Below are positions 23,639 to 34,310 of a DNA stretch of 64,000 nucleotides, piece after piece. Origin of the DNA: Chalara sp. BL73 (lineage: Eukaryota > Ascomycota > Leotiomycetes > Helotiales); NCBI GenBank assembly GCA_918026815.1, contig CAKJVC010000150.1, forward strand, positions 1 to 64,000. The letters are read 5' to 3'. Numbering within the stretch: position 1 is the stretch's first letter; every line of letters starts with the position of its first letter. Below the pieces are notes generated by a model. The model was not told where the DNA came from. It worked only from the letters and a program-made list of their open reading frames with translations, and made no database searches. A program made the position numbers and the translations under genes.

Positions 23639-24084
23639 CTATTCCTTAGCCTGGCAATCCCGTATCCATCTATCGAGAGTACATCGATCGTCAATATTAT
23701 CAAATATATTAGTAGCACCTAGACTATCATTTGAGTTAAAATCTACAGACTTATTCTCTCCTGCAATACGATCCAGGGTATTAATGAGTTTAGTATAATC
23801 CCCCACTCTTTGCACGCAGACACAGGCAATCCGGAAACACCAAGCCGGATGAATGCTTCCGTACCATGGGCCTTCCGTTAGCAATTCATAAAGCCCAGGG
23901 ATAAGTAAAACCCAGGCTTGCTTAACGATAGGATGCTCTCGGCCATAGCTTCGAGCCATTAAGCGAAGAGTCTCCAAAAGAATTGGACGGTGAAAGAACT
24001 ATACTCAAAAAGCCGAACAACGCAGTATACCTGCGCAGCCAATCTACGCGTTTCCGCAGTGCTCAATGCGGTGAGTGTCGGCAT
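23639..24084 (-). pseudogene. Fungal transcription factor C-terminal fragment
   Basis: The open stretch 23998-23639 reads FFHRPILLETLRLMARSYGR and then a Leu/Trp-rich helix pair ending at TAG, which resembles the C-terminal part of fungal-specific transcription factor domains (common block HFHRPLLLDTL). An upstream stretch (24084-24031, TALSTAETRRLAAQ) fits the same family but could be joined only by a 32-bp intron, shorter than the others here, or by a frameshift. No zinc cluster is found upstream before the LTR at 24414. It lies tail to tail with the FAD oxidoreductase. Confidence 0.45.
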
Positions 24085-24413
24085 ATCACCTTCTATTTGG
24101 TCCGCTCACTGAAGGGATTGCTCTGCTTCACCTAATCGTATCCAGCTGTAGTCCAAGCGTTGGAAAGCGCGCTTCCCGTTCAACGGAAGAGCCGTCGTTG
24201 CCGTGGCCAGGTTCGTTTCGACATCCGCTCCAGCTGGGTCCTGCATTGGATAGAGGTACTTCGTCTAACAGCGAGGATGCGACGGCGGGTTGAGGGTTGC
24301 TTGGTGGTGAAGAAGGGCTGCAGCAACACCAGTGGAAGGGCCCACGTCTCCTCTCATAATTGCATATCGGACTTCCTCTGCAGTTGCCGCAATATATTTA
24401 CATTCGGCATATT

Positions 24414-24634
24414 TGTTTAAAATAGAGAAAAAGTCACGTGGCCTTCAGAGAGTATAGGGCAAACGAGTATCAATTGCTGAAGGTTCTAGAACCTAAACTA
24501 CAGGAGAGAATCCCTCTACTTATAGAGGTGTGATACCCACATGTCAACACACTGATGCCTACAGGTGCCTACTGGTGCCTATAGGTGCCTACAATAGACT
24601 TTAGGCATGGTCCTTAGACCTAACCTGCTCAACA
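24414..24634 (-). mobile_element. Solo LTR, 221 bp, with perfect 5-bp target duplication
   Basis: Starts TGTTTAA and ends CTCAACA; the 5 bp on each side are both ATATT (24409-24413 and 24635-24639). Homologous to 51415-51670, 50478-50612 (partial) and 57783-57861 (partial). Read on the minus strand it has a CTATAAGTAGA-like TATA box. It contains four GGTGCCTA-type direct repeats (24555-24595) missing from the other copies. No internal retrotransposon sequence is left. Confidence 0.85.
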
Positions 24635-24720
24635 ATATTCCATCCGCTTCCTCTCGACACTGCCCCTATCTGCTGCCTCGACCGCTCTCCTGAGACCCCA
24701 CCTCTCTATCCACGCCTCAC

Positions 24721-25000
24721 ACAGAAGACACGGGTATGGTAATAGCCGGGAATGAAGCCGGGAAGGAGATGGCGAGGTTCTTCCTTGATTGACAGGGAGC
24801 AGAGGTCCAGATCGCGGAAGAGGTGGTCAAGGCAGCGGCGGGGAATGAAGGGGGTGGGGATAATGCTATGAGGCTAGTCCTCGATAGATGAGATGCAGGT
24901 ATACAGATCACGGAAGGGGTAGCCAGAGTAGTGGCGGCCAATTGCTATAGTGGACAAGATGTGATGGCCCTTTTACTCGATCATCGAGAAGTAATGGAAT
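24721..25000 (+). pseudogene. Broken ankyrin-like repeat tail of a NACHT/STAND-type protein
   Basis: About two and a half repeats of a ~55-residue unit read through: GNEAGKEMARFFLD, stop, QGAEVQIAEEVVKAAAGNEG, DNAMRLVLDR, stop, DAGIQITEGVARVVAANCYS, GQDVMALLLDH. Such units (G..EVM.LLL..RGADVQITEEVV.AAA) form the C-terminal part of many fungal NACHT proteins. Both stops are TGA exactly where a CGA (Arg) codon is expected, consistent with RIP. No upstream ATPase is present. Confidence 0.6.
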
Positions 25001-25249
25001 CTTTCTCCAAATTCCCGCGGCTTCCTCCGGATGATATGTACTCTCTCACTCCTTCTCGACGCTCCCTAATTGAAGTCTCATATCCTCCATTTTCTTCCAT
25101 TGAAACGATGCAAACTCCATATCAGAGCGCGCGTTCACCATCCCCATCTGACAATGGGTAGACGACATAAATTCCGCCGCTAAACTAGGACCCCAGTGAC
25201 CCAACTGAAGATCTACCCGGACTTTGCTGATTTATTTGAGTCGCGGACC

Positions 25250-26790
25250 TCAAACCGGTCGATGGGTGCCGCGAGGGACAGACGCCATGGCAGGATTCTC
25301 CCAGCTAGGCTCAACGTCCTTCGGTGGAGGAGTCAGAGGACGTTCACCATCCGATTTAGAGGACGAACTGTCCGTGCTACCTGACTCCGATGCTTCAGAC
25401 CCCCGATCCATCCGCCTGTGTTCCGCAATCGTTGAAATTGTCCCAGCTCGTGGAAGCTTCGACGGAGAGACTTCTCGCGATGGACTCGAAGTCGCTGGTT
25501 CTCCAGGTCTAAGGCAAGGTACAGTTGCTGGTGGTGTTCGTGTCCCGTCCCCTCGACTCGAACGGTGTCGCCTGTGGTGACGTGACACATCTTTGCTATC
25601 TTTCGGTGGTTTTGAAGAAGCCCCAGCTGTCGCTGGTGCAGTGTTGGCGCGAGATCCACGGCGAGCGAACGGATTGAGGTTACTCCACGACGACCCCTTG
25701 TCAGCACGGTCGACCCCCCGAGAGGCGATGGGAGTAGTGGCTGACGTTGGTAATGTTTCACTACGAGAGGGTGAACTTTGACTCGAGGTTTCGACTGAAG
25801 ATGAACTCATAGCTTCATGTTGCTCTGGCGTGAGTTTGTAAACAATGACGACCGGCTTGACCAACACCAATTCGTCCGTCTTGTGTGGACCCACTTTCCA
25901 GAGGCCTGGGAAGAGCGGATGGAATATGCCGTCAATAGTACTATACTTCGTCGATATCCATGTTTTGATGTTTCTCAAGTTCCAATTCTCTGCATCTTGG
26001 GGCTTCGACGCCCTTTGGACGCTAGGGTGTCTTAGGCTGTAATCGGATTGAGAGCATCTCATTCCTAGGTGGAGTTCAACCGCGGCATGCAAGATTTTGT
26101 CTCTCAGCAACTCTCCGTGTCGTCCTAGGACTTCTCGTCTAATCCAAGGTTTCAGCTTACGTTTGAGGCGATCGAATAGATCCTTTTTTGATTCAGCCTT
26201 CTCAACAGCTGTGCCGGGGAAATTTACTATTGCGATCATCAATGCGGATCTCAAAGCACGAGATTCAACAAAACCCTCTCCTAGAGTTTGTCAATATTTC
26301 AGTGATCTAGCCGTGTTGATACATTGGGAGTTCTTCAACCTTTGTTTGCCTCTTTTTGAACAATTACTTCCATGGTTTTGTCGATAAGCCTTTCCCACTC
26401 GTCAGCGCCTCCATCTTTAACGCCGACAGGAAAGTATCTGCTGAAGATCGTGGCGTCCAGAAACCTCCATATGGCAATAGAAACCACCACCGAGTTGCAA
26501 GTCGGATAGCCTCCAAGCCATGCCATCCACTTGGCGTCCTCTGGGCCCCGGTACAGCCTAAGAGATTCCAAATGATCATAGGTGGCTGGGGATTCCTGCT
26601 TGACCAAGTTTGGGTGGAGATATGGTTGTGTCTCCCCCTCGATTGAGTTGATAAATGTTCCGATGTTATCTAATATCGCTTCGTAGCGATCTTTGATATC
26701 CGTGTCCATCATCTTCTCGTCCGACTCCCCCTCTGTCAGTCTCCGACGTCTAACAAAGCTCGAAGGCTGGCCAACTCCCGATGCCTCCAT
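25250..26790 (-). CDS. Uncharacterised fungal protein with Ser/Pro-rich C-terminus
   Basis: Predicted 493 residues, two exons: 26790-26340 and 26280-25250 (1482 bp), joined through a 59-bp intron in correct phase (reading ..EANKGEGFVESRAL..). The N-terminal ~290 residues look globular (for example MAWLGGYPTCNSVVVSIAIW, and basic KRKLKPWIRREVLGRHGELL). Residues ~295-493 are low-complexity, rich in Ser, Pro, Thr and charged residues, probably disordered and possibly phosphorylated. No signal peptide; one hydrophobic segment around residues 85-105 is too short to call a membrane helix with confidence. I do not recognise a family with known function. No lesions are seen, so I regard it as a real gene. 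Confidence 0.75.
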
Positions 26791-27392
26791 AGCAAAGGTC
26801 CCGATGTATCAACGCGATAGAAGCACAAAATTGGAACACGGCTGGCAGGGCCTTGAGGCACTCGAACTTGAATCCTTGAAGCAAGCAGCAAGAAGAAATG
26901 TGGCCATTACTTGAAGAAGGGTGAAAAAAATTCCGTAATACCCTGATCAAGCAAGGGTGGCGCAGTGGCTTTTCTGTTGCCTGCTAAATCAGTCACCGAC
27001 CGTAGTCTGCAGGAGGTGGGTTTAGGAGCTGCAGCACATCGAAGACCCGCCAACCAACCAACCAGTTCACCCCCATCTGACGACTGACTCCGCGTATGAG
27101 ATTTCGGTGCGACCCAGCCAGAACTGGGCCAAGACCGCACTTCAATCTAATACGCTGCCTTCTCCAGCTCCGCACTTTGATTTGGCGGCGCGCCTTTGTA
27201 TCTGATATTTTATGGTGTGATGCCTCTCACACCGTTCGTTTCATTTTAATAAAGCCCAAGAGCCTCAATCCCGCAAAACTTGACCATGGTCCCTTCACCT
27301 AGCCTGCAGATTCATGCCATTACCTCTAATTCTCCACCAAGTAGTCAAGACTGGGTTTTTTCTTTTGCTTGACTTGAACTACTTCCCCCGAC
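26791..27392. other. Divergent intergenic region
   Basis: Separates the divergently transcribed uncharacterised gene and the Hsp70-like gene, so it should hold both promoters. Only shadow ORFs are seen. Confidence 0.4.
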
Positions 27393-29667
27393 ATGGCCCG
27401 AGCTAGATTTGAAGCAACTGACGACGTCAAAATCATTGTTGGAGTAGATTTTGGTGATGCTCTCTGCCAGTTCTGTGCTGATGCAAGCCACTGAACAACT
27501 CAACAGGGACTACATACTCTGCCCTCGCCTATGTCAAAACCACTGATGTAAGTCAAGTGTTACTAAGTTAAAGAGATACACACTTGGTCTAAACAATGCG
27601 CAAAGCCTCATGAGCGATTCATCATAGAGGAGTGGGGCCCTAGAACTCCATCCGCTCCAAAAGTCCCCACGTAAGCGACCTTGCCCTCGCTCCCAAGTCA
27701 GAAGTCGCAGTGACTCAGACTGGTTTGTAAGATACTAACATCTCTCACAGACTGCTCAAGTACCGCAACGACGACAGGACTAAGCCATTCGAATGGGGCT
27801 TTAGAGCTGAAGCCTGCGAGGGCAAGAAACATGAGTGGTTCAAGCTCGATCTTCACCCCTTTCTTGAGAGGTCAGAATTGGCGAGGAGGTATCCGAGCAC
27901 CACAGCTCTGCCTCCACTGACTGGGCGTGACTGCGAGAAGCTGGCCACAGATTATCTCTCGATGCTCCGTGAAGCTGCAGACAACTACTTTCGATCACAC
28001 AGAATCGACACAAACCAGGCAGATACAATCCCGAGACAGTATATCATCACAGTGCCTGCTGTCTGGCCGGAAGGGGCACAGGCGGCGACTCGCCGTTGCG
28101 CAGAAGCAGCTGGTATGGGCAGCAACACCCGCATCATATCCGAACCGGAGGCAGCAGGGATTTATGCTTTGGACAAAATGCGTGCGATTGGCCTCGAAGT
28201 GGGTGATACATTCGTGGTCTGCGATGCAGGAGGCGGGTAAGCAAACCTCACATGTTGAATGGAAGATCAGACCTAGACACTCATCATGAACTAGTACTGT
28301 TGACCTCGTGTCTTATACCGTGGCCCGTCTAGATCCACCTCGGGTCGTTGAAGCTGCATCGGGGTCAGGAGGAATGTGCGGCAGTAGCTTCTTAAACCGC
28401 ATCTTCGCAACACACCTGGAAGACAAATTTTTTGGCTATCAATCCTGGGATGATGACTTCCAAGACGAGGCCCTAAGGAAGTTCGAGGACTTCAAACAAA
28501 CATTCCTTGGTGATGTGAACCAGGATTTTGTCCTCCGCGTTCGCTCGCTACCAGACAATCCTAGACTTGGCATTAGAAATCAAGTCTTAACAATTCCGGG
28601 GTCCGTCATCGCTGAGCAGATCTTCAAGCCGGTTATACAGGAAGTCCAGAGCCTCGTGAGAAAGCAGGTCGACAGGACGATACAGAGGTCCGGCAAGCCC
28701 GTCAAGACTGTGTTGCTAGCAGGCGGATTTGGCCAGAGCGAATACCTTAAGCGGATGCTTGAGAGTGAGGTGGACAGAGACGGCATCGGGGTTCAGAAAG
28801 TAGAAAATAGGTGCGTAGCTCTCACCGCCCGCCCGCTTCGTTGGCCCAGGCCATATCCTCGTGATCTATGGCCTTCGTAAAATAGTCACAGTGCTGACTC
28901 TCGTTGTTCTCTAGCAACACTGCCATTGTTCGAGGAGCTCTCATCAGAGGTCTGGCTAGGGAGATGCCGCATCTCCCTATATTCGTGCCGGAAGCTCGAA
29001 TTGCTCGGAAGCACTATGGGACTATGTGCTGGGTAGACTTCGATGAAAACAAGCATGATCCTCGCAGAAAGCAAGTTGAGAAACTGAAATGTAAAATGCC
29101 GGGTGTCATCTAATATGTGCGACAGAGTCCTTGACGAGTTGAGCGGCCAGTACCGAGTTGAGATAATGCAATGGTTTATCAAAAAGGTGATAATCCCTCA
29201 TAGTATAGCATAGACAGCTTAAAGAGTACTTTTGCTGATGATTGTATCTAGCATACATCCATAAAGGAGTCTGAAGCGAAGAAGTTCACCTTCAGGGTCG
29301 AGCAGGAAGCTGGTAGTCGAGGGACTCTTTTGGAGCCTGCTCACATTGACGTCTATGTTTATGATGATCCCGAAGATGAAGGGCCCCCTCCGTACATGAT
29401 AGATGGTTAGTTAACTTAAGCCCTTAGTGCGCTGTCACTGAACATCCAACTTACCTTCATCCAGGTGTTGTTAGATCAATGAGGCTCACAGCAGAATTTC
29501 AAGAAATTCCTCCTGGTGCAATCACGATGGAAGGGTCTTGGAATGGAGCGAGGTTTGCAAGGGTCTCCTTTGAGGTGGAGATGAAATTGTATTCGGCGAA
29601 CTTGGGCTTTTCTATGGTGGTACCTGGGAAACGATACGAGGAGGTCCATGTCGAATTCGACAACTAG
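27393..29667 (+). CDS. Hsp70-family ATPase, HSPA12-like
   Basis: Predicted 576 residues over nine exons: 27393-27453, 27507-27547, 27606-27670, 27751-28236, 28295-28810, 28915-29090, 29158-29186, 29252-29405, 29465-29667 (1731 bp). Actin/Hsp70-type nucleotide-binding motifs are present: phosphate-1 IIVGVDFGTTYSALAY, RIISEPEAAGIYAL, phosphate-2 VVCDAGGGTVDLVSY, and the adenosine motif VLLAGGFGQSEYL. The canonical Hsp70 substrate-binding domain is absent; instead the C-terminus has the beta-rich tail usual for the fungal HSPA12-like branch (ends VPGKRYEEVHVEFDN). Most introns have strong signals; the exon 6/7 junction is uncertain (I use a GTAAAA donor at 29091 and acceptor CCGAG at 29157, an alternative GTGTCA donor at 29104 also keeps frame). 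Cytosolic; clients unknown. Members are greatly expanded in filamentous fungi. Confidence 0.88.
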
Positions 29668-29860
29668 GTCTTTCAAGTTAAGCGAAGAGAATCTACGACC
29701 CGTTGCAATAATTGCTGGGTAACTAAAAGAGTAATCATTTGTCTATTAATATCATGGTCTTAGAACTCCATTCCACTTTTTCCCTTCATCAGCCAAAAAT
29801 GCTTCTCTACCTCCATGATGAACCTGCCATCTCAATTCCACCCGATTGTTCTCATCAACT

Positions 29861-30175
29861 TCACCCCGTCCCATATACTATAGGCCCTCGTCTTGGCTGT
29901 CTCTGGGGAGCTTGAGGTCCCGCAGCAGCTGGTGGTGGGCCCTCATTGCCGTTACCGTACACAACTGGGCCACGGCGCGGTTGTCGTGGAGGGTCCGGCG
30001 GAGGAGGAGGCTGTGCGTCATTCCCATTGAGAGAGCTCGGTGGAGAAGAGAAAGTTGTCTCGGGATCGTAAGGTGACGTTCTTGCCTGTATCCAACATAA
30101 CCATAGTCCTAGCAGTACTCCAACGACGACGTACAGCATGACGATTATCGCAATGACATCTCTCTGGTACACCAT
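29861..30175 (-). CDS. Small single-pass membrane protein with Pro-rich tail
   Basis: A 104-residue frame: short N-terminus, one strong transmembrane helix (residues ~7-28, VIAIIVMLYVVVGVLLGLWL), then a Pro-rich cytosolic or lumenal tail with two copies of a QPRRGP(V/I)VYG unit separated by a Pro/Ala linker. It lies tail to tail with the Hsp70-like gene. Length, a clean membrane helix and an internally repeated tail argue for a real gene, but no family is recognised. Confidence 0.5.
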   Translation of the reverse strand: MVYQRDVIAIIVMLYVVVGVLLGLWLCWIQARTSPYDPETTFSSPPSSLNGNDAQPPPPPDPPRQPRRGPVVYGNGNEGPPPAAAGPQAPQRQPRRGPIVYGTG

Positions 30176-31269
30176 GATATGTGTCGTAAGGCTTCGCTGC
30201 TTGATAAGGGAAGCCGCGACGGCCTTGGAAGGTTGTATGTGGGCAGATGTACAGGAGTGTGTAAATCTGGGAGATCATAGGAACGAGTCTTTGAGCAGAT
30301 CTGATTAATCGTAGTGATGTAGTCGTGGAGTCATCAGGACACGCGTTTGAGGGTTGGAGACGAAGAAAGCGTGAGAACCGTCGCCGGAAATCGTACTGAT
30401 GGGAGGCTGCAAGCATCAGGATCAGTTCAACAGCCTCATTAGCCTAACAGTGGACAAGATTACTTGTCATTGGCGGACAATGAGGTAAGTGCGCCTTGCC
30501 CTCGGAATTATCTAGCTACGGTCAAGTCTGGCGGTCGTGAATAAGATGGCGAGTATTATCAAACCTTGGTGAAAAGATGAAAGGTGGCAAAGACGGTTCC
30601 GAGCCCGTTCGACACAAACGACAAATTCAAGTAAACAAACACTGGTAGTACATGGTCCAAACCTGTTACGGAAGTTGGCCCCCACAGGGTGGCCTTCACA
30701 GGGTGGCTGCGCGCTCAAATGCGCTCTCGGACATACCACCGATGGGATGAACATGGTATTCGATAGAGACCGCATGTCCCGTCTGTTGCTGGGGGACTCG
30801 CCATACGCATGTCGAAGATAATCCTGGTTCAATGGGGTTTAGCCTCCTCATTACCCGCCTTGGCTAGGCTGTGTGACGCAAGTTTGACACACACAATTTA
30901 TCAGGCTTTGATTTGCCATCAGTAATTCTCGCTGAGCTCTTAAGCAAAGTGCGGATTATTTCCAGCCGATGAAGGGCTTTCCCCTTTCCCAAGAGATATT
31001 AGGCGTGAATCACGTAGAATTCAAGCAGAAAATACCGGCTAGCTCAAACCAGCTAAGAAATAGGTGGAGGGGTTAAAGAATATGGGCCATTGCACCACCT
31101 CCTACGCGTAAACATGGGGCGGGCCAGGGCGGGCGTTACTCTGCTTACCACCTCGCCAAGGGGCCTCGGCTCAATACCACAGCACCCCATGAAGAGGTTT
31201 CTAAGGGTGCCGTTTGCCGACACTGCAGCTTGTCTATGAATCATCTACACTGGCACCTATATTTGTTTT
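30176..31269. other. Intergenic, no gene recognised
   Basis: Several short minus-strand frames without domains. No repeats found with the rest of the window. Confidence 0.4.
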
Positions 31270-31509
31270 ACTGTTGGTATAAAGCCAAAGTCATGTGAAT
31301 ATCCCACGACGCAGAGACCACCACATGGATGTATTTAAGTTCTCACTCATAGATTTAGAACTTAGAACAATCAAGAACAAGTCAACCACCTGCAACGAGC
31401 ATATATAGCACTGCTCTGAGATCGCGGTGCTACGTGCCCCGCGGGTAATCAACTTAAGCAATTGCAAGTTATCAATACGAAGAAGTATCACAGAAAGTGA
31501 TACAAACAA
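31270..31509 (+). repeat. Left arm of a long inverted repeat around a HET gene
   Basis: 240 bp, the reverse complement of 33119-33352 at roughly 95% identity by eye (one 5-bp indel, scattered substitutions). The shared core includes ACTGTTGG, GTCATGTGAATATCCCACGA, CAAGTCAACCACCTGCAACG, ATATATAGCACTG and CAATTGCAAGTTATCAATAC. Orientation: the arm reads as a promoter pointing right, towards the HET gene 3' end. Confidence 0.85.
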
Positions 31510-32055
31510 TGATATTCAATTTGTAATGACCAATTCTTACCACCAAGTTACTGCACCTACCGTAATGGATGATAAAGCATTTTATGGAGAGACAGTAAGG
31601 AGCTAAGTCACTGTCATTTTTACATCTAACAAAATGTCCACGAAAAAATACCATCTGCTTCCCTGAATGCTTGCCCTTCGAGAAGGAGTATTGTGTCAAA
31701 CCTAGCAACCAATATTCGTAGAATGATAGTCAAACTGGCCATGTACCATTTGCAACCGTCTCGATCGATAGTCTGACTAAGATGGCTTAACTTTAGATGG
31801 TTAATAGAGACCGTGTATTCACAGATCTTTTCTACGCCTATCTCCATCGTGAGATATCAATACAATAGTTCAGAATGGAGACCCACTAGAATATTCAATG
31901 CCATCAGGTGCATCGTCATTACTGCATCTGTAAAGGGCAAATGTTAAGCACTGCTTTGGATCTTTGAATTGCATCTGAAACGAATGACTGATAGCGGATT
32001 GTCTAAACAAAGGTTGGTTCTATATGTAGAAAGTTAGCCCCGGGCACTAATGGAT

Positions 32056-33080
32056 CTAGAGACTTGAATTTGCCGACTTCTCTACCTTTTTGGCAAGCCA
32101 GCTCATGAATCCAGTTAGCTTTTTCTTTCGTGAAAATGGGTCATTCCACAAATGCCTTTTTTGTCTGTCAAACCCTCGGTGCAGCTCGGGGTCATATTCG
32201 CGGGAGCCATCTAAGCCATAGTGTTTCCTGTTGATCCGAGACTGAATTCTATTGATCTTGCTCGTTAGCCGTGGTTATTAGCAGTCTAATCGAAAGAATG
32301 CACTAACACTGGACCATTTTTATACTCCCGTGCCAATGCCAAACCATTTTCCAGTTCCATAAGTGCGCTTCCAAGGCCTTCACCGTACCTTACTGGAATT
32401 TGAACGTCGATGATGCCCATGAGGCAGTACGCCATATCTTCTTCTTTAGTAGTGAAGCGGCGTGATATCCACGACAGTTTCTCATCGAATGGAACCGATG
32501 AAACTGCCAAGGGGTCCGTTAGAACGCTGCAACGAACCCCAGTGATGTTGCAAATTTTTTGAAGGAATATTATTATCGAAATATCTCCGTCTGGCTTGGT
32601 TTTTGCCTGTATCAAGCACCAATCCGCGGAGTAGAATTCAACGCGGCTTGGAGCGATCAGTTCTTGCAGGGTCCATCCTCTAGTGAACCATCGGCTTTTA
32701 GAGAATGCGTCTTCGATGTCTGCAAATCCACTATATCCCGATAGCAGCACATCTACTAGGTACGCGAAGCACACTTGTGATTGCTTATACCAAGTGAACA
32801 TCGAATTAATAGCATAAGAAAACTCTGACTCATTCTCCTTGTTGATGCAGCAGGTATCGATCCAAATATATCGAAGCCCTCGGTTCCTCGCCTGGACGCA
32901 GCTGCCCTCAATCTTGTCGAATCCCCTTTTTGTCCGGGCGTCGCTGAGATTTTCGCGCAGATCGCTGAAGGAGACCTCCTCTTCTTCAGGGCCCCATGTG
33001 TGAGATAAAATAGCATATAGAGGGACAGTAAGGCCTAGGAAGTCGTGAAGCTGGAATGTTGAGACATCCAGAAGCCACAT
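32056..33080 (-). CDS. HET-domain protein (heterokaryon incompatibility)
   Basis: Predicted 323 residues in two exons, 33080-32310 and 32256-32056 (972 bp). The HET domain is complete: MWLLDVSTFQLHDF start, LYAILSHTWGPEEEEVSF, YIWIDTCCINKENESE, KSRWFTRGWTLQELIAPS, and MAYCLMGIIDVQIPVRYGEG. Exon 2 adds a short basic tail (for example RKHYGLDGSREYDPELHRGF). The intron donor is GTGTTA, weak; the acceptor GCAAG has a GGCTAAC branch site. Start at 33080 is the usual family start; an in-frame ATG at 33131 lies inside the right arm of the inverted repeat and is less likely. No NACHT/NB-ARC partner follows. HET proteins of this minimal type (HET plus short tail) can execute incompatibility-type cell death when activated. 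Confidence 0.85.
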
Positions 33081-33118
33081 TTTCCAGCTTGGAAGTCGCG
33101 AGCAATTAATTAAGGTGG

Positions 33119-33352
33119 TTGTTTTTATCACTTCCTGTAATACTTCTTCGTATTGATAACTTGCAATTGATTAAGTTGATTACCTACGGGGCACGTAGCA
33201 CCGCGATCTCAGCGCAGTGCTATATATGCTCGTTGCAGGTGGTTGACTTGTTCTTGATTGCTCTAAGTTCTAAATCTACGAGTGAGAACTTAAATACATC
33301 TATGTGGTGGTCTGTGCGTCGTGGGATATTCACATGACTTTATGCCAACAGT
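33119..33352 (-). repeat. Right arm of the inverted repeat; overlaps the HET promoter
   Basis: 234 bp, inverted copy of 31270-31509. It ends only ~38 bp upstream of the chosen HET start codon, so it covers the presumed promoter (TATATA-like GTGCTATATATGCTC at 33218-33232). Confidence 0.85.
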
Positions 33353-33754
33353 GTTTCGGAAGATCTATCAACTGTTCGCCGAAGGTGAAATCAGGCAGAG
33401 TCAGGCGATGCCCGATTCTCAATGAGCTAGGCAAGAGCTCGTCGCAGAGCTCGTCCCTTGTTGACTGGCTGAGGGCCACGCAATAACATATTATATGAGC
33501 CTATTCGTCTGAATGTGTATGTATTGCGATCTTTTGGAATTTGTAGTGGTGAACCGTGCTCTTCATCTAACATTTCCGACAAATAGAAATATCTCCTTAG
33601 CCGCCAATTGCACGAGGGAATTTCTAGAATTTTTGCCGTTGGATATCAGATTAGCCGATTAAAAATAGGACGAGTGAAGACGTATGTACCTCCGTGCGAA
33701 CGCACATAGGAAGACTGTCTATCATTTGCGTGCTACTTAGTCTTTCCCCGAGAG
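33353..33754. other. Intergenic, no gene seen
   Basis: About 400 bp with no recognisable coding or repeat content up to the solo LTR. Confidence 0.4.
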
Positions 33755-34147
33755 TGTAAGGTGCTGGAGTAGTGTGGCACAAATCAACTTCAATTTAATA
33801 CAAGACTAATCTCTACCTTCTCTACTACGTCCCGAGTCCCCTACTTATACCCTCCGAACCCCTGGCGACTCCCTACGTGCCCATACATGCCAAGCCTCAG
33901 TGCCTTTACCGAGCCCCTTGTCAGAAATAGGGTCTATTGCACAGGGAATCAATTAGAGGATCTGCGAAGGTATCACGGTGATTGAATACGGGCTTGTTAG
34001 AGCGTTACGGATGGTGATGATATTCTCTACAACGCTGAGCAGTAAATGAGGGGAAGGCATGCTCTAGCTCCTTGGCCTACTTACGTAAGCCGATTCCTGA
34101 CACCCCTCATCAGTGCCCCTTAGCACGTGACATCCTGGCGCCTGACA
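33755..34147 (-). mobile_element. Solo LTR, 393 bp, with perfect 5-bp target duplication
   Basis: Ends are TGTAAGG and CCTGACA (6 of 7 bases inverted-complementary). The flanks are GAGAG at 33750-33754 and GAGAG at 34148-34152, a 5-bp target duplication. On the minus strand a TATAAGTAGGGGACTCGGG box is followed by a typical LTR R/U5-like end (ATTAAATTGAAGTTG). No internal retroelement sequence is left, so it arose by LTR-LTR recombination. It is a different family from the LTR at 24414 and 51415. Confidence 0.8.
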
Positions 34148-34310
34148 GAGAGCTTTCCGAATAGTCCTGATGGCTGCTGTCCGGAAAGACTGCTAGCAAA
34201 TACTTACGACATACCTGCCTTAGATCTCACTAGCGATGTTCACCCAAAGGTGTGTATGCAATTATGATAGAATCTAGCCCAACATTTTAAAAGTATCTAT
34301 CTTCTTATGT

